A stretch of 64,000 bases of DNA, from contig NZ_JAPDIR010000021.1 of the NCBI RefSeq assembly GCF_029870595.1, positions 1 to 64,000 of the forward strand, in the 5' to 3' direction. Below, in pieces: positions 25,296-33,405 of this stretch (within the stretch, counting starts at the first letter, position 1; each line of letters begins with the position of its first letter). The position numbers and the translations under genes are program-made. The notes below the pieces were generated by a model. The model saw only the letters and a program-made list of their open reading frames with translations, ran no database searches and had not been told where the DNA came from. This DNA comes from Sphingomonas sp. CBMAI 2297. Lineage in GTDB: Bacteria; Pseudomonadota; Alphaproteobacteria; Sphingomonadales; Sphingomonadaceae.

Positions 25296-26257
25296 ATCGC
25301 CGGCGGGTCGCTGGCCGGGAAGGTCTCCTTCAGCGCTTCGTCCAGCTCGCGGTCGCGCCGTCGCGCCTGCGCGTCGATGGGCAGGCGGCCGGCCAGCCAC
25401 AGGGCAAGGTTGCGCGCATAGTTGCGGACCGAGGCCCGTGCCTCGGGCGAAGCGGCGAGGCCGTGGCCGGGCGCTTCGGATACGAAGCTGGGGCAGCCGC
25501 TGGCGGGGTCCCAATTATAGTCGGCGAAATGGTGGAAGGTCGATTCCGCCCAGGCGGGGCCGCCCTGCTCCGAAGGTTCGAAGGCGACGGCGATGTTGAA
25601 CGCGCGCCCGCTCGCCTTGCTGGTGCCCATCGCCACCACTCGCGCCGAGGGATCGTCCGCCGGCGCGCCCACCGCGCCCTCGTGCGGATGGGCGGGCAGG
25701 AAGCGAATGAGCCCGCCCGGCGCCTCCGCGTCGCGCAGCACCGGATGGACGTCGCCCAGGATCGCGATCTCCTGGTAATCGCCGTTCGCGCCCGAATGGT
25801 AATTGGGCCAGCGGATGCCGCCGGTCTCGCGATCATCGTCGACCCGGCGGTCCTCCTCGGGATCGGGATTGTGGCTGTGGAAGAAATGCGCTGCGCCCAC
25901 GCCGCCCAGCGAACAGACCGAGCAGCCCAGGTCCATGTGATCGCGCGTCACCAGCAGCCCGCCGCCGCTCCGGCGGAAGCGGCCGATCGCTGCGCAATCC
26001 TCGGCGGTCAGCCCGTCGCCGGTATCGACCGCGAACAGCCAGAGCGCCGCATAGTCCGACCGGTCGAGCGTGGAGAGCACCGGATCGGGCGCGCCCGGGG
26101 CGGAGCGGTCGCGGGCGGTCACTTCGAAGACGGGAGCGCCATCGTCGCCGGCCAGCCCGGCCAGGTGATCGCGCAGCATCGAGAAGCGCGCGATGCTCCA
26201 ATCGTCGGCGATTGGAGGAATGGTGGTCTGGAGCAGGATCTTGACTGGCGCGGACAT
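25289..26257 (-). CDS. Conserved hypothetical protein, possible ThuA/glutamine-amidotransferase-like fold
   Basis: 322 aa, no signal peptide. The first half alternates strands and helices (KILLQTTIPPIADDW, YAALWLFAVDTGDGL, GGGLLVTRDHMDLGCSVCSLGG) in a flavodoxin-like or ThuA-like pattern. It has a CSVC pair and several histidines (HFFHSH, HPHEG, HHFADYNWD) that could bind metal. The C-terminus carries DEALKETFPASDPPAI, a short tail seen in several unrelated proteobacterial proteins. Function unknown. Monocistronic, with 67 bp to cobU. Confidence 0.7.
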   Translation of the reverse strand: MSAPVKILLQTTIPPIADDWSIARFSMLRDHLAGLAGDDGAPVFEVTARDRSAPGAPDPVLSTLDRSDYAALWLFAVDTGDGLTAEDCAAIGRFRRSGGGLLVTRDHMDLGCSVCSLGGVGAAHFFHSHNPDPEEDRRVDDDRETGGIRWPNYHSGANGDYQEIAILGDVHPVLRDAEAPGGLIRFLPAHPHEGAVGAPADDPSARVVAMGTSKASGRAFNIAVAFEPSEQGGPAWAESTFHHFADYNWDPASGCPSFVSEAPGHGLAASPEARASVRNYARNLALWLAGRLPIDAQARRRDRELDEALKETFPASDPPAIY

Positions 26258-26324
26258 GCTGCACTCCCGAACTGCGCCTTTCCGATATCACGGCGCTTCA
26301 GGCAGCTCCAACGCTCCGAAAGGG

Positions 26325-26831
26325 CTATTTGACGCGCATCGGCAGGCCGGCGACGACGAGCATCACTTCGTCGGCGGTCGCCGCGACCGCCTGGTTGATC
26401 CGCCCCGCCGCATCGCGGAAGCGTCGCGCCAGCGCATTGTCGGGCACGATCCCGAAGCCGGTTTCGTTGGCGACGAGGATCAGCCCCCCGTCGAAGCGCG
26501 CGATCGCCGCGCGCAGCTCGTCGGTCGCTTCCTCCATGTCGGCATCGGCGAGCAACAGGTTGCTGGCCCATAAGGTGAGGCAATCGACCAGCACCACGGC
26601 CCCGGTGCCGCTCGCGGCGTCGAGCGCCGCGGCAAGATCGCGCGGTGCGTCCACCGTCTCCCAGCGCGTGTCGCGATCGGCACGGTGCCGGGCGATGCGC
26701 TCCGCCATTTCCGCGTCCCAGGCCTCGGCGGTGGCGATGAAGACGTGGCGGCCGGCCAACGCCTCGGCGCGCTGCTGGGCGTAGCGGCTCTTGCCCGAGC
26801 GGGCGCCGCCGAGGACGAACAACCTGGTCAT
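26325..26831 (-). CDS. cobU: Adenosylcobinamide kinase / cobinamide-phosphate guanylyltransferase
   Basis: 168 aa cytoplasmic bifunctional enzyme. It phosphorylates adenosylcobinamide and attaches GMP for nucleotide-loop assembly. The P-loop GGARSGKS is at residues 8-15, followed by IATAEAWDAEMAERIARH, whose histidine is the guanylylation region, VLVDCLTLWASNLL and VANETGFGIVPDN, all hallmarks of CobU/CobP. Last gene of the riboswitch-led B12 unit; 1 bp separates it from cobQ upstream. Confidence 0.93.
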   Translation of the reverse strand: MTRLFVLGGARSGKSRYAQQRAEALAGRHVFIATAEAWDAEMAERIARHRADRDTRWETVDAPRDLAAALDAASGTGAVVLVDCLTLWASNLLLADADMEEATDELRAAIARFDGGLILVANETGFGIVPDNALARRFRDAAGRINQAVAATADEVMLVVAGLPMRVK

Positions 26832-26832
26832 G

Positions 26833-28290
26833 TCATGGGATCTCCCGGGCCAGCTCCAGCAATCCGCCGATATCGACATGGCGCTCGAGCGCGGCGGCGA
26901 TCTCGTCGAGCGCGGCGTCGACGTCCGCCGCATGGTCGCGCCCGGCCCCGGCCACGCCGATCCGGGCAAGCAGCGCGCTGCGCGCTTCGGGCGCCGCGAG
27001 CAGGCCGTGGAGATAGCTGCCCATCGCCAGGCCGTCGCGGCTGATCGCGCCTTCGGGGCCGATCCCGTCGAGCAGCGCGAAGGGACGCGCCATGTCCGGG
27101 CCGGTCGTCTCGCCCATGTGCATCTCATAGCCATGGACCGGTGCGCCAAGCGCGGTGCCCGCCACCTGGCGCAGCACCTTGGCGGGCGCGAGGCTGGTCG
27201 CGACGTCGAGCAGGCCGAGCCCTTCGACCTGCCCTGCCGGCCCTTCGATCCCCAGCGGATCGGCGATACTGCGCCCGAGCATCTGATAGCCGCCGCACAG
27301 CCCGAGCACCGCGCCGCCGCGCCGGTGATGCGCGCGGATGTCGATGTCCCAGCCCTGGGCGCGCAGAAAGGCGAGATCGGCGATCGTCGCCTTGGAACCG
27401 GGCAGCACGATCAGCGCGGCATCGCCGGGGATCGGGGTGCCGGGCGGCACCATCGCCAGCTCGACGCCGGGCTCGAGCTTCAGGGGATCGAGATCGTCGA
27501 AATTGGCGATCCGCGGCAGGATCGGGCAGGCGACCAGCCTGCGGCCGCCGCCGCGCGGCGCGGCGCGATCGAGCACCACGGCGTCCTCGCTCGGCAGGCG
27601 GACGGTGGCCGGCAGCCAGGGCACCACGCCGAAGCCCGGCCAGCCGGACCGTTCCTCGATCGCGCGATAGCCATCCTCGAACAGCGCCGGATCGCCGCGG
27701 AACTTGTTGATCAGGAAACCGCGGATCATCGCGGCATCCTCGGGATCGATCACCGTGCGGGTGCCGACGATCGCGGCGATCACGCCGCCCCGGTCGATAT
27801 CGCCGACCAGCACCACGGGGACCGCGACGGCGCGGGCGAAGCCCATGTTCGCGATGTCGCCGGCGCGCAGGTTGATCTCGGCCGGCGATCCGGCGCCTTC
27901 GACCACCACCAGGTCGCATTCCGCGCGGAGCCGATGGTAGCTCGCCAGCACCTCGGCGATCAGGCCGCCGCGCGCCTCGCGGAAATTGCCCGAGCCGAGC
28001 GTGCCGCGCACCCGGCCCTGCACGATCAGCTGCGAGGTGCGATCGGCCTGGGGCTTGAGCAGCACCGGGTTCATGTCGCTGTGCGGCGCCGTCCGGCAGG
28101 CGATCGCCTGCAACGCCTGGGCGCGGCCGATCTCGCCGCCGTCCACCGTCACCGCGGCGTTGTTCGACATGTTCTGGGGCTTGAACGGGCGCACGGCGAG
28201 CCCGCGATTGGCGAAGGCGCGGCAGAGCCCGGCGACCAGCACCGACTTGCCGACGTCCGAGCCGGTGCCCTGCAGCATCAGCGCGCCCAT
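26833..28290 (-). CDS. cobQ: Cobyric acid synthase
   Basis: 485 aa (CbiP in Salmonella). Glutamine-dependent amidation of adenosylcobyrinic acid a,c-diamide at four side chains. The N-terminal dethiobiotin-synthetase-like ATPase has GTGSDVGKSVLVAGLCR and RPFKPQNMSNN. The C-terminal class I glutaminase has GLCGGYQMLGR with the nucleophile Cys and a late His in VHGYEMHMG. Its presence shows that the cell can complete incompletely amidated corrinoids. Overlaps cbiB by 13 bp. Confidence 0.95.
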   Translation of the reverse strand: MGALMLQGTGSDVGKSVLVAGLCRAFANRGLAVRPFKPQNMSNNAAVTVDGGEIGRAQALQAIACRTAPHSDMNPVLLKPQADRTSQLIVQGRVRGTLGSGNFREARGGLIAEVLASYHRLRAECDLVVVEGAGSPAEINLRAGDIANMGFARAVAVPVVLVGDIDRGGVIAAIVGTRTVIDPEDAAMIRGFLINKFRGDPALFEDGYRAIEERSGWPGFGVVPWLPATVRLPSEDAVVLDRAAPRGGGRRLVACPILPRIANFDDLDPLKLEPGVELAMVPPGTPIPGDAALIVLPGSKATIADLAFLRAQGWDIDIRAHHRRGGAVLGLCGGYQMLGRSIADPLGIEGPAGQVEGLGLLDVATSLAPAKVLRQVAGTALGAPVHGYEMHMGETTGPDMARPFALLDGIGPEGAISRDGLAMGSYLHGLLAAPEARSALLARIGVAGAGRDHAADVDAALDEIAAALERHVDIGGLLELAREIP

Positions 28291-29216
28291 GCCAGGCCTC
28301 CCGCGACGAGCCAGAGCAGCAGGCAGGCCCGCGCATAGACGCGCAGCGCGCGGCGGATGTCCCCGCCATCCGCGTCGCTGCGGCCGTCGCCGATCCAGGG
28401 CTTGTCGTGCATCACCCCGTCATAGGCGATCGGGCCGGCAAGGCGCAGCCCCAGCGCGCCGGCCATCGCCGCCTCAGGCCAGCCGGCATTGGGGGAGGCA
28501 TGGTTGCCGGCGTCGCGCCACAATATCCGCCAGCCGCCGGGGCCGGCAAGGCAGAGCAGCAGCCCGGAAAGCCGCGCGGGTACCAGGTTGGCCAGGTCGT
28601 CGGTGCGCGCGGCCGCCCAGCCGAACGCCCGCCAGCGCGCCTCGCGATGGCCGATCATCGAGTCCGCGGTGTTGATCGCCTTATAGGCCCACACCCCGGG
28701 CAGGCCGAGCAGGAGCAGCCAGAAGGCAGGCGCGACCACGCCGTCGCAGAAGCTTTCGGCCAGGCTCTCGATCGCGGCGCGCGACACGCCGGTCTCGTCG
28801 AGCATCGCGGTGTCGCGGCCGACGATCCTGCTCACGGCTTCGCGCGCGGCGGGCAGCTCGCCCCGGGCCAGTGCCTGGGTGACCGGGCGGACATGGTCGA
28901 ACAGGCTGCGCTGGGCGAGCGCCGGCCAGGCGAACGCTGCGACGGCGAGCCAGCCCCAGGGGCCGAGATGCGCAAGCAGCTGGTGCTGGACGATCCAGCC
29001 CGTGCCGCCGGCGAGCGTGACGAGCAGCGCCAGGGTGAGCAGGCCCAGCAGGCGCCGGGTGCCGAAGCTGCGCTCGGGCCGGTTCCACAGCGCTTCGCAC
29101 CGGGCGATGATCCGCGCGAACAGGCCGACGGGATGGCCGATCCGGCGATAGAGCCCGTCCGGCCAGCCGAGAGCGGCGTCGAGCGCCAGCGCGGCGAGCG
29201 CGATCGGCTCAGCCAT
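28278..29216 (-). CDS. cbiB: Adenosylcobinamide-phosphate synthase (CbiB/CobD)
   Basis: 312 aa integral membrane enzyme joining cobyric acid and aminopropanol phosphate. The start MAEPIALAALALDAALGWPD is preferred over an upstream ATG because it gives the usual N-terminus and an 8-bp overlap with the preceding gene. Conserved segments: RIGHPVGLFARII, SRIVGRDTAMLDE, AAIESLAESFCDGVVAPAFW, KAINTADSMIGHR and ASPNAGWPEAAMAGAL. Called CobD in Pseudomonas naming. Confidence 0.94.
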   Translation of the reverse strand: MAEPIALAALALDAALGWPDGLYRRIGHPVGLFARIIARCEALWNRPERSFGTRRLLGLLTLALLVTLAGGTGWIVQHQLLAHLGPWGWLAVAAFAWPALAQRSLFDHVRPVTQALARGELPAAREAVSRIVGRDTAMLDETGVSRAAIESLAESFCDGVVAPAFWLLLLGLPGVWAYKAINTADSMIGHREARWRAFGWAAARTDDLANLVPARLSGLLLCLAGPGGWRILWRDAGNHASPNAGWPEAAMAGALGLRLAGPIAYDGVMHDKPWIGDGRSDADGGDIRRALRVYARACLLLWLVAGGLAWAR

Positions 29217-30174
29217 CGGCCAGCACCGCCGCAAGCCGGGCGAGGCCGGCCTCGCCGGGCGGCAGGCCGATGCGCAGCCAGTGCGGGCGATCGGCGAAGG
29301 GGCGGGTGAGGATCGCGCGGCGCGCCAGTCGCTCGAACAGGGCCATGCCGTCCGCCACTTCGATCAGGCGGAAGAGCGGGCAGGCGCCGGCCGGGGCGTG
29401 GCCCGCCTCGCGCAGCACCGCGTCGAGCGCGGCGGCCTGGGCGGGGAGCTGCGCGCGCATCCTCTCGATCCAGGCACGGTCGCGATAGGCCGCGGCGCCG
29501 ATGGCGATCGCGGCGGCGGAGACCGGCCAGGCGCCGAGCGCGGCGCGGATCGCGTCGAGTAGCGGCGCGGGCCCGAGCACGAAGCCCAGCCGCACGCCGG
29601 CCAGGCCGAAGAACTTGCCGAAGGAGCGAAAGATCACCAGCCGGCGGGCATCGCCGACGCGGCCGGCCAGGCTTGGCGCCGGATCGACATCGGCAAAGGC
29701 TTCGTCCAGCAGCAGCCATGCGTCGCCGGCGCGCCGGTCGAGCAACTCCTCCAGGCGCGCCGGGGACAGGACGCGCCCGTCGGGATTGTTGGGATTGGCG
29801 AGGATCAGCGTGCCGTCCTGCGCCGCGTCGAGATCGGTCGGCGCGGCGCGCGCGATCATCTCGCCATGGGTGCGATAGCCGGGGGCGACGAACTGCGCCG
29901 CGCCGCCGAGCAGGCCGCCGACCAGCCGCAGCCCGATCTCGGTGCCCGGCACGGCGCAGACATGGCGCGGATCGAGGCCGAAATACGTGGCGGCCGCGGT
30001 TTCGAGCGCAGCGAGCTCGTGGCGCTCGGGCAGGCGCCGCCAGTCGATCGCCAGGGTGTCGGCGCCGGGCCAGGGCTGGGGATTGATGCCGGTCGACAAG
30101 TCGAGCCAGTCGTCTCCGCCGAAATGCCGCCGCGCGGCTTCGATCCCGCCGCCATGCCAGGTCCAGCGGCTCAT
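29209..30174 (-). CDS. cobD: L-threonine-O-3-phosphate decarboxylase
   Basis: 321 aa PLP enzyme of the class I/II aminotransferase fold (CobD in Salmonella, CobC in Pseudomonas). It makes (R)-1-amino-2-propanol phosphate for the B12 side chain. N-terminal WHGGGIEAARRHFG and LSTGINPQPWP, the NPNNPDGRV motif, LLLDEAFAD with the pyridine-N Asp, and SFGKFFGLAGVRLGF with the PLP Lys. It also needs a threonine kinase (PduX/BluE), not seen here. Coupled to cobS by an ATGA overlap. Confidence 0.93.
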   Translation of the reverse strand: MSRWTWHGGGIEAARRHFGGDDWLDLSTGINPQPWPGADTLAIDWRRLPERHELAALETAAATYFGLDPRHVCAVPGTEIGLRLVGGLLGGAAQFVAPGYRTHGEMIARAAPTDLDAAQDGTLILANPNNPDGRVLSPARLEELLDRRAGDAWLLLDEAFADVDPAPSLAGRVGDARRLVIFRSFGKFFGLAGVRLGFVLGPAPLLDAIRAALGAWPVSAAAIAIGAAAYRDRAWIERMRAQLPAQAAALDAVLREAGHAPAGACPLFRLIEVADGMALFERLARRAILTRPFADRPHWLRIGLPPGEAGLARLAAVLADG

Positions 30175-30890
30175 GCGAGCCGGGCCAGGAGCAGCGCCGC
30201 GAGCAGCAGCCCGGTCTCGGTCACTTCGATTCCGCCGCCATGGCCGTCGCCCGAAATGCCGCCAAGCTTGCGCCACAGCCAGGCGGCCCAGCCGAACAGC
30301 AGCAGCGGCGTGGCGAGCAGGCTGGGCGAGAACCAGGCGGCGGCGAGCAGCGCCAATGTCCAGATCGCCAGGTCGAGCGGGTCGACCGCGTCGCGGAATC
30401 GCGCGGCGAGACCGGCATGAAGATCGGGCAGCCAGCGCGTCCAGAACAGCGGCCCGATGCGTGCGGCGAAGGGGATCAGGGCAATGGCGGCATAGGCGTT
30501 CGCGGCGACCAGCGCGTGGAGCAGCAGCAGCTTGGCGAGCAGCTGCAGCCCGATCGCCACGGCGCCGAAGCTGCCGATATGCGGATCGGCGAGCACCGCC
30601 AGGATGCGCTCGCGGTCCTTGTGCGCGGCCCCGCAGGCATCGGCGACATCGCTCAGCCCGTCGAGATGCAGCGCGCCGGTGACCGCTACCCACAGCGCCA
30701 GCCCGGCGAGCGCCGCCGTCCAGGGGTCGATCTCCGCCCCGGCCCGGCAGCCGGCCGCGACGATCGCGCCCAGGATCAGCCCCACCGCCGGGAACCAGCG
30801 CATCGCGGCGGCGAATTCCGCGGCGCTCACGGCGATTCGCGGCGTCGGCAGCCGCGTCAGGAACTGGATCGCGACGATCAGCCCCTTCAT
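30171..30890 (-). CDS. cobS: Adenosylcobinamide-GDP ribazoletransferase (cobalamin synthase)
   Basis: 239 aa polytopic inner-membrane enzyme that joins activated cobinamide and alpha-ribazole. The signature GALHLDGLSDVADACGA, the Asp-rich catalytic motif, is at about residues 72-88, followed by DRERILAVLADPHIGSFGA and the late GGISGDGHGG motif. Length is typical. Overlaps both neighbours by 4 bp. Confidence 0.93.
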   Translation of the reverse strand: MKGLIVAIQFLTRLPTPRIAVSAAEFAAAMRWFPAVGLILGAIVAAGCRAGAEIDPWTAALAGLALWVAVTGALHLDGLSDVADACGAAHKDRERILAVLADPHIGSFGAVAIGLQLLAKLLLLHALVAANAYAAIALIPFAARIGPLFWTRWLPDLHAGLAARFRDAVDPLDLAIWTLALLAAAWFSPSLLATPLLLFGWAAWLWRKLGGISGDGHGGGIEVTETGLLLAALLLARLA

Positions 30891-31441
30891 GGATAGATCC
30901 CGACGATCTGGGCGTTCGGCCGCGCGCCCGGCCAAATCCGCAGCGAGACGAGCACGCCATAAGGCAGGTCGAACGCCCAGAGCCGGGCCTGCTCGAAGCC
31001 GCAGAGCACATGCAGCGCGGCCCGGATCGCGCCGCCATGGGTGACGACCAGGGTGGGCGCCGGGGCCAGCGCATCGATCGCCGCGGCGATGCGGGCGACC
31101 AGCGCCGACCAGCGCTCGCCGCCTGGCGGCGGATTGGCATCCGGGTCCGCCCAGAAGCGGGCGAGCGCGTCGGGATCGATCTGGTCCGGCGCCAGCCCGT
31201 CCCAGGCGCCGAAGTCCAGCTCGCGCCAGCGCCGGTCGACGACCGGCGTCCCGATCGCCTCGGCCGCCGCGCGGGCGCGGTGCAGGTCCGAAGTCACGAT
31301 ATGCGCGGCGCCCAGGTCCGCCGCCTGTGCCGCGCATGCCGCGATGCCGTCGGCCGTCGGCGCGCAATCGGTGTGGCCCATCAGCCGCCCGGGCAGCACG
31401 GGCGCGCCGTGGCGCAGCAGATGGAGGGCGAAGCCGGTCAC
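30887..31441 (-). CDS. cobC: Histidine phosphatase, probable alpha-ribazole phosphatase
   Basis: 184 aa, phosphoglycerate-mutase-like fold. LLRHGAP near residue 8 holds the phosphorylated His, ELDFGAWDG and VVTHGGAIR complete the active site. Removes the 5'-phosphate of alpha-ribazole phosphate made by CobT, or of adenosylcobalamin phosphate. The start is a GTG forming a GTGA overlap with the cobT stop. It is identified as CobC by position between cobT and cobS. Confidence 0.87.
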   Translation of the reverse strand: MTGFALHLLRHGAPVLPGRLMGHTDCAPTADGIAACAAQAADLGAAHIVTSDLHRARAAAEAIGTPVVDRRWRELDFGAWDGLAPDQIDPDALARFWADPDANPPPGGERWSALVARIAAAIDALAPAPTLVVTHGGAIRAALHVLCGFEQARLWAFDLPYGVLVSLRIWPGARPNAQIVGIYP

Positions 31442-32451
31442 AGCGATCCGGATATCCGGGCCTCGGCGAAAGTCGCCATCTGGTCGTGCGCGGCCAGCGC
31501 GGCGCGGATGACGCCCACCGCCACCGCCGCGCCGCTGCCCTCGCCCAGCCGCATGCCGAGCGCCAGCAGCGGCTCCAGCCCGAGCCGGGCGAGCAGGCGG
31601 GCATGGCCGGGCTCGGCCGAGACATGGCCGGCGATGCAGTGCGCGACGATCGCGGGGTTGTCGGCGGCGAGCGGGGCGATCGCCGCGCTGCCGATAAAGC
31701 CGTCGAGCACCACCGGAATGCCCAGCTGGCGCGCGCGCAGCACGGCCCCGGCGATAGCGGCGATCTCGCGTCCTCCGACCCTGCGCAGCGTCTCGAACGC
31801 ATCGGCGGGCGCTTCGGCGTGGCGGGCGCGGGCGCGCTCGACCACCGCGGCCTTGCGCGCGATTCCTTCCGCATCCACGCCGGTGCCCGGGCCGATCCAG
31901 TCCGCCGCCGTGCCGCCGAAGCTGCGCAGGCAGAGCGCGGCGGCGGCGGTGGAGTTGCCGATGCCCATCTCGCCGATGGTGAGCAGGTCGAGGTCCCCGG
32001 TCACCGCCGCGGCGCCGGCATCGAGCGCGGCGAGGCATTCGACCTCGGTCATCGCGGGGGCGATGGTGAAGTTGGCGGTCGGCGTGTCGAGATCGAGCGC
32101 GGTCACATGCAGCTCCAGCCCGGCCGCGCCCGACAGCGCGTTGATCGCCGCGCCGCCGGCCTCGAAATTGGCGACCATCTGCGCCGTCACGCTTGCCGGG
32201 AACGCACTGACGCCGTGCACGGTCACGCCGTGATTGCCGGCGAAGATCGCGGTGCGGGCGCGCGCGATCCCGGGCCTTGCGGTGCCCTGCCAGCCGGCGA
32301 GGAAGATCGCGATCTCCTCGAGCCGGCCGAGCGAGCCCGCCGGCTTGGTCAGTTCGGCCTGGCGGGCACGGGCGGCAGCGATGGCGCCCTGGTCGGGGCC
32401 GCGCAGATCGGCGAGCGCGGTGCGGAAATCGGCAGGCGAGGCAAAGGTCAT
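31438..32451 (-). CDS. cobT: Nicotinate-nucleotide:dimethylbenzimidazole phosphoribosyltransferase
   Basis: 337 aa (CobU in Pseudomonas). Transfers phosphoribose from NaMN to the lower ligand base. KPAGSLGRLEE, IFAGNHGVTVHGVSAFP, GEMGIGNSTAAAAL and GPGTGVD are the conserved loops, and LGMRLGEGSGAA carries the catalytic Glu near the C-terminus. bluB (DMB synthesis) is not in the window, so the base may be imported or made by a distant gene. Confidence 0.94.
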   Translation of the reverse strand: MTFASPADFRTALADLRGPDQGAIAAARARQAELTKPAGSLGRLEEIAIFLAGWQGTARPGIARARTAIFAGNHGVTVHGVSAFPASVTAQMVANFEAGGAAINALSGAAGLELHVTALDLDTPTANFTIAPAMTEVECLAALDAGAAAVTGDLDLLTIGEMGIGNSTAAAALCLRSFGGTAADWIGPGTGVDAEGIARKAAVVERARARHAEAPADAFETLRRVGGREIAAIAGAVLRARQLGIPVVLDGFIGSAAIAPLAADNPAIVAHCIAGHVSAEPGHARLLARLGLEPLLALGMRLGEGSGAAVAVGVIRAALAAHDQMATFAEARISGSL

Positions 32452-32855
32452 TCGGCGACGAATCCAGCGGGTGGGGTGCGGGTGATGAAATGGCCCTTAA
32501 TCCCCTCGGGCCAGGCGGAGTAGGGGACGCGGCCATGCTCGCTCGCCGCATGGTGCACGGCATAATCGAGAATGGCGCGCGCGCTCTCCTCGCCCGGCGT
32601 GAACCGCCCGAGGACATAGCCGACCTTGCCCGGCGCGCGCAGATGCACGGTGCAGAAATCGGTGCAGGCGAACAGGCAGGGCATTTCCTGCACGGCGATG
32701 CCGGCATAGCGCGGGTCGCTCGCCTGGACCGCGCGCAGGGCGGCGACCAGCCGGGCGCCGCCGCGCACGCCTTCGCCATCCTCGCGCGCGTCCGCGGCAT
32801 GGCGACAGGTGTTGCAGGCGACGACCGCCGGGCCGTCCGCGACGCGCTTCAGCAT
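32448..32855 (-). CDS. DUF1636 family protein (putative metal-binding, thioredoxin-like fold)
   Basis: 135 aa. Cysteines in ACNTCRHA (CxxC) and in CLFACTDFCTVHL, with the closing GFVAE tail, match DUF1636, a family often next to cobalamin or CobW genes. The cysteine pattern resembles thioredoxin-like [2Fe-2S] ferredoxins. A redox or metal-delivery role in corrinoid handling is inferred from context. Coupled by ATGA overlap to cobT and by 1 bp to the upstream membrane protein. Confidence 0.82.
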   Translation of the reverse strand: MLKRVADGPAVVACNTCRHAADAREDGEGVRGGARLVAALRAVQASDPRYAGIAVQEMPCLFACTDFCTVHLRAPGKVGYVLGRFTPGEESARAILDYAVHHAASEHGRVPYSAWPEGIKGHFITRTPPAGFVAE

Positions 32856-33391
32856 CAGGCGGCGGCGAGCTGCTGGCGCGGCGCGGGCATGCCGAGCGCG
32901 CGCAGCAGGTGGTAGAAGGCGTAGAGCCCGATCAGGATCGCGCCGTTGCGCAGGAACTGGTCGAGCGAATAGCCCGGATGAAGCGTGATCGCCACGCCGC
33001 CCAGCACCGTCGCCCAGCACAGGGTCACCAGCTTGCCCGCCACGAACGCCGCGACATAGGCGATGGCGAGCCGGACCGGAGTCGACCCCAGCCGCAGCCG
33101 GGCGAGCGCCGCATAGGCGCCGATCGCCGACCCCGCCGCCGCGGTGCCGAGCCCCAGGCCCCAGAGCAGGGTCTTCGGATCGTGCGGATAATGGAGGAAC
33201 AGGAAGCCCACCGCCTGGTTCGCGCCCCAGGCGGCGAGCGCCAGCGCGATCCCGTCGCGCCGGCGCATGTGCACCGCCGCCAGCGCTGCGAGCGCCGCGA
33301 CCGGGGCCGTGCAGGCAAGGGCGAAGCTCGTCGCCATGCTCGCGAGCGTGAGGAGCATGATCCAGAGCGTGGAAGCGCGTGCCTGCGTCAT
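32855..33391 (-). CDS. Small polytopic membrane protein of the B12 regulon
   Basis: 178 aa, about five to six hydrophobic helices. The start MTQARASTLWIML is chosen for the GGGAGAAGG 4 bp upstream. Visible features are FALACTAPVAALAALAA, AAWGANQAVGFLFLHYPHD and a short basic or His-containing loop (HMRRRDG). It sits between btuB1 and the DUF1636 gene. I suspect a corrinoid or cobalt permease component (BtuM-like S-component or similar), but I could not match it with confidence. It has no ATPase motif. Confidence 0.75.
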   Translation of the reverse strand: MTQARASTLWIMLLTLASMATSFALACTAPVAALAALAAVHMRRRDGIALALAAWGANQAVGFLFLHYPHDPKTLLWGLGLGTAAAGSAIGAYAALARLRLGSTPVRLAIAYVAAFVAGKLVTLCWATVLGGVAITLHPGYSLDQFLRNGAILIGLYAFYHLLRALGMPAPRQQLAAA

Positions 33392-33405
33392 ATTGCCTTC
33401 TCCCA

